Positions 51,234 to 59,111 of a DNA stretch of 64,000 nt are shown here, one piece after another. Both the position numbers and the translations under genes were made by a program. Each line of letters opens with the position of its first letter. The first letter of the stretch is position 1. The stretch covers positions 1 through 64,000 of the forward strand of contig JAJEEU010000042.1 in NCBI GenBank assembly GCA_022820825.1, given 5' to 3'. This DNA comes from Vicinamibacteria bacterium. Lineage in GTDB: Bacteria; Acidobacteriota; Vicinamibacteria; Vicinamibacterales; UBA8438. The notes below the pieces were generated by a model. The model did not search any database. It was not told the origin of the DNA and worked only from the letters and a program-made list of their open reading frames with translations.

Positions 51234-52175
51234 CTACGGCGCTTCGGCTGCTTCCTTGGCGCGGGCGCCGCGGAGCATGTTGGCGATCGCGTAGTTGCCT
51301 TCGTGGCAGGCGTACTCGTAGAGGTTGCCGCCGAGGGCCGTCATCGGCAGGGACGCCGTCCACGGCCGGGTGAACGTGCTGTCGTCGTGCACGGTGAACT
51401 GGTAGTCGATGGTGTTCTCGTCGACCCGCGTGAATCGCTCAACCAGCCGCAGGTCGCCGCCGGTGGCGTAGACCGTCGCGCCCCAGTCCTCGTGGTCGCT
51501 GAGGTTCGTCGTCTCGACGACGAGCGTGTCGCCTTCCCAGCGTCCCCGCGAATTGCCCAGCCACTGCTGGATGGACGGGTCCAGCGGCCCGCGTCCGTCC
51601 AGGGGGATGATGCGCGTGTCGTGGATCATCTCCACGACGATCGCGACATGATCCGGCGTCTGCAGGATGTGGTAGTTGTGGTTGTAGAAGCCCGGCATCA
51701 TGGCGCCCGGCATCGCGCGCGTGAGGCAGCGGTCGTAGACGTTCAGGTCGGTCCACACCGCCGGATTGCCGGGCGGGTTCTCGGCGCGATACTGGCGCCG
51801 GGCCGCGATGCGCTGTTCTTCCGCAGCCGTGTACGCCGGCAGCTTGCCGTCCGGCGGATCGACGATCAGCGATGTCCGCTCGTGGAGCTGGCCTTGCTCC
51901 AGCCAGTAGTCGTTGTAGAAGCCGACCGTGTCGAAGGGGCGATCGTCGCTCAGGCCCGAGACGGCATTGCGCGCGGCCCACTCCTCGTCCGTCAGCACTT
52001 CCTTGTCCCCGAGGTCGTCGGGGCGTTCGAGCGGGGTCGTCGTGGTGTTCGTCCAGGTTCCCTGCAGGTCGGGGTCGCCCCAGGCCGTGCGGGGAGTCTG
52101 GCCGTGCGCCGCCGCGGGCAGCGCCAGCGCGGCCGCAACGAGCGTTACCAAGGCAATGAGCGCTCTCGGGTTCAT
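51234..52175 (-). CDS. secreted GDPDLxGxW family protein (copy 2)
   Basis: A 313-residue exported protein (signal peptide about 1-26). The order of motifs is that of the family: AWGDPDLQGTWTNTTTTPLERP, LTDEEWAAR, LIVDPPDGKLPAY, CLTRAMPGAMMPGFYNHNYHILQTPDHVAI, IPLDGRGPLDPSIQQWLGNSRGRWEGDTLVVETTN, YEYACHEGNYAIANMLRGAR. It is very close to copy 3 at 56463 and less so to copy 1. The conserved His and Cys near the end (ACHEGN) may be functional, but the role is unknown. Confidence 0.82.
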   Translation of the reverse strand: MNPRALIALVTLVAAALALPAAAHGQTPRTAWGDPDLQGTWTNTTTTPLERPDDLGDKEVLTDEEWAARNAVSGLSDDRPFDTVGFYNDYWLEQGQLHERTSLIVDPPDGKLPAYTAAEEQRIAARRQYRAENPPGNPAVWTDLNVYDRCLTRAMPGAMMPGFYNHNYHILQTPDHVAIVVEMIHDTRIIPLDGRGPLDPSIQQWLGNSRGRWEGDTLVVETTNLSDHEDWGATVYATGGDLRLVERFTRVDENTIDYQFTVHDDSTFTRPWTASLPMTALGGNLYEYACHEGNYAIANMLRGARAKEAAEAP

Positions 52176-52223
52176 CGAATCCTCCTGAAATCGCCCCTAT
52201 TCTGTCATAGGACAGGTAAAGGG

Positions 52224-52242
52224 TTCGGGGCGCAGCCCCGAA
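52224..52242 (-). terminator. perfect GC hairpin after the small membrane protein gene
   Basis: TTCGGGGC and GCCCCGAA form a perfect eight-base stem with a three-base loop, four bases after the stop at 52246 on the minus strand. The core GGGGCTGCGCCCC equals that of the hairpin at 10176-10190. No T-run follows. It separates this gene from copy 2 downstream. Confidence 0.55.
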
Positions 52243-52245
52243 TGG

Positions 52246-52629
52246 TCATGGATACAGCGCTTCGCCGGATGTGAACTCGTCCCGCGTGAGGCGCCCGAGA
52301 AAACCCGTCCGCAGCGCTTCCAGTTGCACCGCGGTGCGCGCCGCCGCCCGGTGCGCGTCGATGGCCGCCTCGGTGGAGAAGTAGAACGCGACCGTCAGAC
52401 CCTCGGCAGCGGCGATGGCGCGGAACAGTTCCTCGCGGTCCGGCAGGTCGCGGTTCGCGCCCGGGACGAGCACCTCGCCCACTACGCCCAGGTCGGGCAC
52501 TGTCGCCCGGGACGCCACCGTGTAGTCGGGCAAGGCTTCCGTCGCGGCGCCGGAATCGCGCTCGCCCGCGTAGAACCAGACGAGCAGCCCCGTGCTCGCC
52601 AGCAGGACGGCGAGGGAGATATAGCGCAA
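52246..52629 (-). CDS. small membrane-anchored protein of unknown function
   Basis: A 127-residue protein with one N-terminal membrane span (about 4-22) and a soluble domain rich in short helices (LPDREELFRAIAAAEGLTVAFYF, AIDAHRAAARTAVQLEALRT). I do not recognise it. Start TTG 52629 is chosen because a GAGGG sequence precedes it and it lies five bases after the aldolase stop, so it is translated from the same mRNA; no ATG exists in this frame near it. Confidence 0.5.
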   Translation of the reverse strand: MRYISLAVLLASTGLLVWFYAGERDSGAATEALPDYTVASRATVPDLGVVGEVLVPGANRDLPDREELFRAIAAAEGLTVAFYFSTEAAIDAHRAAARTAVQLEALRTGFLGRLTRDEFTSGEALYP

Positions 52630-52634
52630 GGCCC

Positions 52635-53492
52635 TCAGTAGACCGGGATCGGAAACAGCTTGAAGCCCTGCGCGCTGCGCTGCTCCACGTCGGAGCTCGT
52701 GTAAATGCCGCACAGCTTGTTGTGCCGCATGCACGCCTCGCCCACCTTGACGATGGCTTCTTCCACCTCCGGCGCGGACGGGTTGGCGCCGGGGGTCCCG
52801 ACGCCCAGCGAGAGGCTGAGATCCGAGGGCCCGATGAGCACACCGCCGAGGCCCGGCACCTGCAGGATGGCGTCGATGTCGTTGACCATCTCTCGCGTCT
52901 CGACCATCGCGATCGCCAGCAGCTCTCCCTCCGGATTGAGCGGCCACACGTCGGCCCTGCCGGCGTACTCGTCGCTGGAGATGCCGCCCCAGATGCGGCG
53001 GGCGCCGGTCGGGCCCCATCCGCGCCGGCCGCGCGGTTCGACATACTGCGCGCCGCGCTGCGGCGGGTAGCGCATCGCCTGCACCAGCCGCGTCACCTCC
53101 GCCGTGGTGCGTACCTGCGGCAGCACGATGCCCATGGCGCCGGCGTCCAGGATTTGCTTCACCACGTGGTGGTAGTCCTGGTCCGCCTCGTGCGGGATGC
53201 GGACGATGGGCGTCAACTCGGGCCGTTCGCCTTCGTCGGGCTCGATCTCGCCGAGGAAGTCTTCCAGATCGTCGACCAGGAAGGGGTTGTGCTCCAGCGA
53301 GACGATGCGCCAGTGCTCGCCGGCGAGCGCGTTCTCGCCGGCCTCGAACTGTTCGATGATCCGGTTCAGCCGGCCGTCTGCGCTCTGCGCCTCCGGACCG
53401 GCCATGCACGCCGCGCTCAGCAGCGCCACGATGCCGAGCGTCCACGCCGCGCGCCGCGCGGCAGTCGGTGTCCCGCGTGTCATGCCTGTCAT
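52635..53492 (-). CDS. exported HpcH/HpaI family aldolase
   Basis: A 285-residue protein of the HpaI class II aldolase/citrate lyase fold: LEHNPF (His68), PIVRIP (Arg98), GAMGIVLPQV, metal ligands Glu198 (VETREM) and Asp224 (GPSDLSLSLG). These residues match the catalytic set of 2-keto-3-deoxy-glucarate and related aldolases. Unusually, it begins with a hydrophobic export signal and a lipobox-like LLSAAC (Cys29), so it should act outside the cytoplasm. HpaI aldolases are normally cytosolic. It is followed by the small membrane protein. Start ATG 53492; ATG 53483 is also possible. Confidence 0.82.
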   Translation of the reverse strand: MTGMTRGTPTAARRAAWTLGIVALLSAACMAGPEAQSADGRLNRIIEQFEAGENALAGEHWRIVSLEHNPFLVDDLEDFLGEIEPDEGERPELTPIVRIPHEADQDYHHVVKQILDAGAMGIVLPQVRTTAEVTRLVQAMRYPPQRGAQYVEPRGRRGWGPTGARRIWGGISSDEYAGRADVWPLNPEGELLAIAMVETREMVNDIDAILQVPGLGGVLIGPSDLSLSLGVGTPGANPSAPEVEEAIVKVGEACMRHNKLCGIYTSSDVEQRSAQGFKLFPIPVY

Positions 53493-53511
53493 GGATCTGA
53501 TTCCTCTCTTC

Positions 53512-55851
53512 TCAATTGAGCAGGTCGAACAACTGACTGTACTTGATCGTCAGCGTGCGGCCGAACGCCGAGCGGTCGATGTCGAGGTGCGGGTCGAGGC
53601 TGCCGAGGCCCTGGATGTCGTTGTAGACGATGAACAGTCCCGTGTTCGCGTCCGACAGCAGGCCGAAGCGCACGTTCGAGGACCACAGGTCGGCCCGATC
53701 GTTGTACTGCACCAACGCCTGCAGGAACAGCCGCGTGGTGAACGAGTACGACAGGCGCAGGCTGGACAGGTTGGTGGTGAAGCGGCCGCCCGGCAGATTG
53801 ATGTCGTTCCAGTCCCAGATGAGCTGGGCGTTGAACGTCTCCCCGAACCGCACCGCCAGGTCGAATACCTCCCGTATCCGCTTGCCGCCGAAGAGCCCGC
53901 CGATGGTGCTTCTGATCGCCGCGCTGACCGGCGCGCCGCGGTTGGTGTTGAAGGTGAGCTGCGACTCGGTGTGGTCGTAGACGCCGATCGGCACCGTCAC
54001 GCCGGGGAAGATCTCGAACGGCACGAACAGGCCCTCGCGCGTGAGGTTGATTCCCGTATGGGCCTCGTAACCGTTTTCCCACTCCCAGTGGTTGTCCATG
54101 TGGGTGTACTGCGTCTCGTGCAGCCCGGTCTGGATGTTCCAGACCGTGTAGTGATTCACGTGCGGGCGCAACTCGTGGATGCCGATGAAGTTGTCGGGCC
54201 GGAAGAAGGTAAACACGGTGGCTTCCGCCCGCCGGTAGCCCCGCCGCTGGTAGAACCCGACCTCGGGATTGAAGTCCGACCCGACCTCGGCATAGCGCAG
54301 GCCCAGCCGCACGTTCTGGGTCTCGAAATCGCTCGACACGTACCCCGCATGGGTCTCGGTGCCTGTCTGGCCGGGGGTCGCGGTGTCGGCGAAGAAGCCG
54401 CTCACGGTCAGCGACTGGCCGAGACCGAAGCGGCCGTCGACGGCGTACGTGCGGTTGTGATTCGCGATACCCGTGCTGGTGCGGTCTGCGTGCCCGGCCA
54501 GGCTGCCGGTGCTCTGGCGGTTGACGACGATAGCGCCGATGTTCGAGCGGCTGGGCAGGTCCTGGCGGATGCGGGCCACCGTGAAGTTCTGGCCGAGGAC
54601 ATTGTCGCCCTGCGCGGCGGTCTGCATGTTCAGGAAACCGACGTTCGTATTGTCGCCGACCTTGCCCGACAGGCGGCCGCCGCCGATGATCGGCACCTGC
54701 TGGCCCTCCTCGCCGATACCGATCCGCCGGCTGAAGAACACCTCGATCTGCCCCGGCCGGCCGACCGAGAACAGGCCGGCGTTCTCCAGGAAGAAGGGGC
54801 GCTTCTCGGGGAAGAAGAGGTTGAAGCGGTCCAGGTTGATCTGTTGCTCGTCCACCTCGACCTGCGCGAAGTCGGTGTTGTAGGTCAGGTCGAGCGTCAT
54901 GCCGGGGGTGACGCTGTACTTGAGGTCCGCGCCGAAGTTGCCGGTGTTGATGGTCTCGGACCGCGTGGTGGAGCGGACCGCCTCGCCCAGCACGTAGGGC
55001 GTCAGCTTGAGGTTGCCCTGGCTGGGTACTTCGAGACCCTGCAGCACGCCGGCGAGCGACAGCCGGTTGAGGTTGAACTGGCGCGGCAGCGGAGCCCAGA
55101 ACGAGCGCTCGTTGCGGTGCCGGATGTTGCGCTGGAAGTTGACGCCCCAGGTCTGCGTGGAACCGCCGGGGTAGCGCAGCGTGCGGAACGGGATGGCGAA
55201 CTCCGCGGTCCACCCGATTTCGGTGACTTGCGCCTCCACCTGCCAGGCGCCGTCCCAATTCAGGTTGAAGCCGCCGCCCGAGCCGCGCTGCTGCTGGCTT
55301 CCGCCGCCGCTTCCGCCGCCGCCCATGCGCCCGCTGCCCTGGCCTTCGTTGCTCACCTGCCCGTCATACTCGACACCGGCCGGATTGGTGCCGAACACGA
55401 AGCCGTTCTGCTGGTCGAGGAACGTGTCCAGGATGATCTGGAAGCTGTCGGTGTCGTTCAACTGCGAGTCGCGGCGGCTGTCCGCGACGATGATGGTGTC
55501 GGCGTCCCGCGTGTAGCAGACGACGCCGAAGTACAGCGTATCGTCGGTGTAGACGATGCGCACTTCCGTGCGGTCCGACGCGGGCCGGCCCTCGTCCGGC
55601 CGGTTCTGGCTGAAGCCGGTGGCCACGGACGCGTCCTCGTAGGCGGCATCGCCCAGCACGTCGCCGTCGATGACGGGCGGGCGCCCCACGCGGCTGGCGC
55701 GGACGCGCGAGACGGCCGCCGCCGCGTTGGCGCCACTGAGCACGCCCCCGCTGGTGTCGGACGCCGCCTGCTGTGCCCGCGCGGGGCTCGCACCGCCGAT
55801 GGCCGTGACGATGTACGCGAGAGCCGCGTACAGGGCGAACTGTTTTCGCAT
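53512..55851 (-). CDS. DUF5916 outer-membrane protein with CBM9-like N-domain
   Basis: A 779-residue exported protein. Signal peptide about 1-27; a carbohydrate-binding family 9-like beta-sandwich (about 45-240) with PVIDGDVLGDAAYEDA and a DTDSFQIILDTFLD strand; then a beta-barrel-type DUF5916 domain. A glycine/serine/glutamine-rich linker (about residues 172-198) lies inside the first part. The C-terminus ends LFDLLN, not an aromatic residue. DUF5916 proteins are thought to be outer-membrane hydrolases or receptors; no substrate is known. Its ATG lies 53 bases from the divergent DinB gene. Confidence 0.82.
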   Translation of the reverse strand: MRKQFALYAALAYIVTAIGGASPARAQQAASDTSGGVLSGANAAAAVSRVRASRVGRPPVIDGDVLGDAAYEDASVATGFSQNRPDEGRPASDRTEVRIVYTDDTLYFGVVCYTRDADTIIVADSRRDSQLNDTDSFQIILDTFLDQQNGFVFGTNPAGVEYDGQVSNEGQGSGRMGGGGSGGGSQQQRGSGGGFNLNWDGAWQVEAQVTEIGWTAEFAIPFRTLRYPGGSTQTWGVNFQRNIRHRNERSFWAPLPRQFNLNRLSLAGVLQGLEVPSQGNLKLTPYVLGEAVRSTTRSETINTGNFGADLKYSVTPGMTLDLTYNTDFAQVEVDEQQINLDRFNLFFPEKRPFFLENAGLFSVGRPGQIEVFFSRRIGIGEEGQQVPIIGGGRLSGKVGDNTNVGFLNMQTAAQGDNVLGQNFTVARIRQDLPSRSNIGAIVVNRQSTGSLAGHADRTSTGIANHNRTYAVDGRFGLGQSLTVSGFFADTATPGQTGTETHAGYVSSDFETQNVRLGLRYAEVGSDFNPEVGFYQRRGYRRAEATVFTFFRPDNFIGIHELRPHVNHYTVWNIQTGLHETQYTHMDNHWEWENGYEAHTGINLTREGLFVPFEIFPGVTVPIGVYDHTESQLTFNTNRGAPVSAAIRSTIGGLFGGKRIREVFDLAVRFGETFNAQLIWDWNDINLPGGRFTTNLSSLRLSYSFTTRLFLQALVQYNDRADLWSSNVRFGLLSDANTGLFIVYNDIQGLGSLDPHLDIDRSAFGRTLTIKYSQLFDLLN

Positions 55852-55868
55852 CGAGGGAGACCAGCTAG

Positions 55869-55898
55869 TTTACACGATGCAGCCGCAGCCTGTACGCT
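55869..55898 (+). promoter_or_regulatory. promoter of the DinB gene, likely leaderless
   Basis: TTTACA at 55869-55874 (five of six matches to -35) and TACGCT at 55893-55898 are 18 bases apart, and ATG 55905 comes six bases after. A transcript starting at the usual distance would begin at or next to the ATG. There is no room for a Shine-Dalgarno. Confidence 0.45.
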
Positions 55899-55904
55899 CG
55901 TCGC

Positions 55905-56420
55905 ATGGCAATTCGCGACATGCTGCTGGGGGAGTTCGATCAGGAAATTGCCGGCGCCCGCAGGACGCTCGAGCGCGTGCCGGACGACCGCCTGGAGTGG
56001 TCGCCGCATCCGAAGTCCGGAACGATGGGCTGGCTGGCCGGGCACCTGGCCAACGTGCCGTCCTGGGGCACGCTGACGCTCACCGGCGACGTGCTGGACC
56101 TCGCCCCGGGCGGCAAGCCGTTGGATCCGCCGCCGCAGCCGGAGAGCAGCGCGGAGCTCGTGGCGACGCTTGACCGGCACGCGGCGGAGGCGCGCGCGGC
56201 GATTGCCGGCGCCAGCGACGAGGATCTGATGCAGCCGTGGTCGCTGTTGCAGAACGGCCAGGTCCTGATGACGCTGCCGCGCCTGGCGGTGCTGCGCAGC
56301 TTCGTCTTCAACCACCTGATCCATCACCGGGCGCAACTCGGCGTATATCTGCGCCTCAACGATATTCCGGTGCCGTCTATCTACGGGCCGTCGGCCGACG
56401 AGCAACCGTCCGGCTCCTGA
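55905..56420 (+). CDS. DinB family metal-dependent protein
   Basis: A 171-residue four-helix-bundle protein. The expected metal-binding His residues are in GHLAN (about 47) and NHLIHHRAQLGVYLR (about 133-137). DinB/YfiT-like members include thiol S-transferases and hydrolases; the substrate is unknown. It is divergent from the DUF5916 gene and is followed by copy 3 of the GDPDLxGxW family after 42 bases, which may share its transcript. Confidence 0.85.
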   Translation: MAIRDMLLGEFDQEIAGARRTLERVPDDRLEWSPHPKSGTMGWLAGHLANVPSWGTLTLTGDVLDLAPGGKPLDPPPQPESSAELVATLDRHAAEARAAIAGASDEDLMQPWSLLQNGQVLMTLPRLAVLRSFVFNHLIHHRAQLGVYLRLNDIPVPSIYGPSADEQPSGS

Positions 56421-56462
56421 GGCCCGGCGGGGCGCAGCCACGAGTAACAGGTGGGGGGTGAG

Positions 56463-57431
56463 ATGGCCAGTGGACGTTTCGCCGCCGTGGTGCTTGCGCT
56501 GGGGCTGGGGGCATGGCCGGCCGGCGCGCAGCCGCACGTGACGCCGTGGGGCGACCCGGATCTGCAGGGCGCCTGGACGAACGCAACGACCACGCCGCTC
56601 CAGCGGCCGGTGGAGCTGGCGCAGCGCGGCACCTTCACCGAGGAGGAACGGGCGGAGCTGGACGCGCAGCGCGCCCTTACCGAGCAGCGCGCCTGCGCCA
56701 CCGAGCTGGTCGTGCTGCAGCATGAGCCGCCGCCCACCAGCACCGGCTCGTACAACAGCTTCTGGCTGGAGCAGGGCACGCGGACGCTGCAGACGTCGCT
56801 CATCATCGAACCGGCGGACGGCCGGCTGCCGGAAGTGACGCCGTGGGCGCGGCGGCAGGCGGAAGACCTGGTCGCCGTCCGGGATTCGCTGTCGTACCCC
56901 ACGACGTGGGAAGAGCCGAGCGTGTTCGAGCGCTGCATCACCCGCGGCCTGCCCGCGTCGATGATGCCCGGCTTCTACAACCACAACTACCGGATCCTGC
57001 AGACGCCGGACCACGTCGTCATCTATATCGAGATGATCCACGACGTGCGCGTCATTCCCCTCGACGGCCGGCCGCATGTCGATCCGGCGCTGCGGCAGTG
57101 GATGGGCGACTCGCGCGGGCGCTGGGAGGGCGACACGCTGGTGGTGGAGACCACGAACTTCACCGACAAGGTGTACGAGCGGCGGGTGTCGAACACCGTC
57201 TTCGGCGCCAGCCGCGAGATGCACCTCGTCGAGCGGTTCCGGCGCGTGGACGCCGACACGCTCGACTACCGGTTCACCGTGACCGATCCGCAGACGTTCG
57301 CTGCGGCGTGGACGGCGGCCATCCCCATGACGACGCTGGAAGGACCGCTCATCGAGTACGCCTGCCACGAGGGCAACTACTCGATGGAGAACATGCTGCG
57401 CGGCGCCCGCCGCAAGGAGCGGCAGCAGTAG
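56463..57431 (+). CDS. secreted GDPDLxGxW family protein (copy 3)
   Basis: A 322-residue exported protein (signal peptide about 1-22). Motifs are in the same order as in copies 1 and 2: TPWGDPDLQGAWTNATTTPLQRP, FTEEERAEL, LIIEPADGRLPEV, CITRGLPASMMPGFYNHNYRILQTPDHVVI, IPLDGRPHVDPALRQWMGDSRGRWEGDTLVVETTNFTD, YACHEGNYSMENMLRGARRKE. ATG 56463 is preceded by a G-rich GGGGGGTGAG site. It converges with the DUF2149 gene. Function is unknown. Confidence 0.82.
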   Translation: MASGRFAAVVLALGLGAWPAGAQPHVTPWGDPDLQGAWTNATTTPLQRPVELAQRGTFTEEERAELDAQRALTEQRACATELVVLQHEPPPTSTGSYNSFWLEQGTRTLQTSLIIEPADGRLPEVTPWARRQAEDLVAVRDSLSYPTTWEEPSVFERCITRGLPASMMPGFYNHNYRILQTPDHVVIYIEMIHDVRVIPLDGRPHVDPALRQWMGDSRGRWEGDTLVVETTNFTDKVYERRVSNTVFGASREMHLVERFRRVDADTLDYRFTVTDPQTFAAAWTAAIPMTTLEGPLIEYACHEGNYSMENMLRGARRKERQQ

Positions 57432-57446
57432 CACGTCGCACAGGGG

Positions 57447-57794
57447 TCACGGCGCTTCCGGCACGTAGATGATCTCTCCGCTGTCGAGCTGGTAGGCGCT
57501 GCCGACCCGCCGGCCCCGGCGGCCCGCGGCGTCGCTCACGTCCTCGGCTCGATAGCGGGTGACCTCGCCGGCCTCCTGCGTGATGATCTCCATCTCGGAC
57601 GTGCCGGGATTCTTGACCATCGTGAAGTCCTCCTGCGTGAGGAACTCCGTCAACTGCCAGCGGCTCACCATGGCCACCATGAGCGCCACGGCGAAGACCA
57701 TGGCGACGTCGAACAGGTTGGCGATGGCGCCGAGCGGGTCGGTGTCGTCATGAGCCGCTGCGCCGATTCTCCGGTGCCGTCTCCTGCGTGTCAT
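57447..57794 (-). CDS. hmuV: DUF2149 membrane protein (HmuV-like)
   Basis: A 115-residue protein with one membrane span (about 24-46) that follows the DUF2149 signature DPLGAIANLFDVAMVFAVAL, and a soluble C-domain (about 55-115). It is the last gene of a CobN-like gene set. In Bacteroidota hmuYRSTUV loci an equivalent small protein is the last product; DUF2149 members resemble ExbD/TolR in size and topology, which would make this the partner of the ExbB-like protein encoded just before it. The start overlaps that gene by 47 bases. Confidence 0.75.
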   Translation of the reverse strand: MTRRRRHRRIGAAAHDDTDPLGAIANLFDVAMVFAVALMVAMVSRWQLTEFLTQEDFTMVKNPGTSEMEIITQEAGEVTRYRAEDVSDAAGRRGRRVGSAYQLDSGEIIYVPEAP

Positions 57795-58410
57795 ACGGGT
57801 CTCCTGGGTCGTGGTTGGATGTCCGTTCCCCGATGAGTCCGCTCACGAACTCGAGATCGTTGAGTGCTTCGGTGTGCCAGCGCTGCTTCGCCTGCTGGAC
57901 GGAAAAGCCGACGGCGCCGACGAAGAGACCCACGACGGTGGTGGAGAAGGCCACCTGCAGGTTCTCCGCCATTGCGGCGATGTCTCCGGCGGCCAGTCCC
58001 ACCAGCGCCGGCCCCATCGGAATGAGCGTGCCCATCAGGCCCACCATCGGGCCCAGCCGCGCCATGGTCCGCGCCGCCGCGAGGTCCTCTTCGCACACCG
58101 CCTCGAAGTCGGCGAGCGCCTTCTCGCGCTGCGCGGCCGACCGGCCGTGGTCGAGCAGACGCCCGAGCGCCGGCTGCCAGCGCGGTTCGGGGGGCAGCTC
58201 GGCGTCGCGCAGCAGGGCCTCCACGTTGCCGCGGTCGAGCCGGTCGAGCAGCGGCCGCAGCGCGGATCGGAACCGCAGCCGCGACAGCCACGCGCCGTAG
58301 GTGCGCCCGGCGAGCAGCAGCGAGCGGACGAAAAGCACTAGCAGCAGGACGATGACCGGCACCAGCAATCCGGTCGAGAGCAGATACAGCGCGCGCGTCA
58401 ACAGTTCCAT
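57748..58410 (-). CDS. hmuU: MotA/TolQ/ExbB proton channel family protein (HmuU-like)
   Basis: A 220-residue protein with three membrane spans (about 7-30, 110-130 and 145-168). The TolQ/ExbB signature is present: ARTMARLGPMVGLMGTLIPMGPALVGLAAGD, then FSTTVVGLFVGAVGFSV. ExbB-type channels turn proton flow into mechanical work on periplasmic partners. Here its likely partners are the DUF2149 protein and the CobN-like chelatase. ATG 58410 lies four bases after the preceding stop; GTG 58428 is an alternative. Confidence 0.82.
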   Translation of the reverse strand: MELLTRALYLLSTGLLVPVIVLLLVLFVRSLLLAGRTYGAWLSRLRFRSALRPLLDRLDRGNVEALLRDAELPPEPRWQPALGRLLDHGRSAAQREKALADFEAVCEEDLAAARTMARLGPMVGLMGTLIPMGPALVGLAAGDIAAMAENLQVAFSTTVVGLFVGAVGFSVQQAKQRWHTEALNDLEFVSGLIGERTSNHDPGDPYDTQETAPENRRSGS

Positions 58411-58414
58411 AGGT

Positions 58415-59098
58415 TCATCCGGCGGCACGCCGCGGGCGTCGGCGATGGCTCCAGTACCCGATCAGCACGCCGGCCGCCGCCGTGCCGGCGACGACGGCAT
58501 GGGGAACGGCTTCGAGCGTCACTGCCGTGTTCCCCACAACCCCCTGCAGAGCGAACGCGGTGAGTCCGGCCGCCAGCGCCACCTGGCCGACGTGCACGAG
58601 CAGCCGCAGCTCGGCGCGCAGATCCCGATCCGGCAGAAGTCGCCGCAGCGCCTCGCTCGCCCCCAGACCCGCCACGACGACGGCCAGGGACAGCGCCAGC
58701 GCGGTTGCCGCAAAGGACCATTCCGTAGCCGCGTGAAACACCTTCATCTCCAGGTAGAACAGCGCCAACAGCGGGGTGACGCCGACCTGCTGCGCCGCCA
58801 TCCGCCGGAGCGGGTGCGGCGCGCGGCCATGTCCCGCCCGCAGCAGCAGCGTGGCCCCCGCGCAGCCAATGACGCCGTCAAGCGTCAGGACGGTCGCCAG
58901 CGTCAGGATGTCGGCGCCGTCCAGGCTGTTGATGAAGGCGGACAGGCTCTGCTGCACGGCGAGAGGATGCACGGCGTACGCCAGTGCCGCGACCAGCGCG
59001 ACGGCCAGCACCCGCCCCCACGCCCGCTCGATGAACGCTGTGGCCAGCAGGAACAGGACGACGCCCGTTCCCGCCGCGACATCGAGGACCGCCTCCAT
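58415..59098 (-). CDS. hmuT: polytopic membrane protein of the CobN-like locus (HmuT-like)
   Basis: A 227-residue membrane protein with about six hydrophobic spans and no known domain. Charged residues are few and concentrate at the ends of spans. It lies 13 bases after the chelatase stop, with AGGAG before ATG 59098, and is followed by the ExbB-like gene, the position of hmuT in Bacteroidota loci. The assignment rests mostly on gene order. It could be an inner-membrane permease for the chelatase product, which is inference. Confidence 0.6.
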   Translation of the reverse strand: MEAVLDVAAGTGVVLFLLATAFIERAWGRVLAVALVAALAYAVHPLAVQQSLSAFINSLDGADILTLATVLTLDGVIGCAGATLLLRAGHGRAPHPLRRMAAQQVGVTPLLALFYLEMKVFHAATEWSFAATALALSLAVVVAGLGASEALRRLLPDRDLRAELRLLVHVGQVALAAGLTAFALQGVVGNTAVTLEAVPHAVVAGTAAAGVLIGYWSHRRRPRRAAG

Positions 59099-59111
59099 GA
59101 GCTCCTGAATG

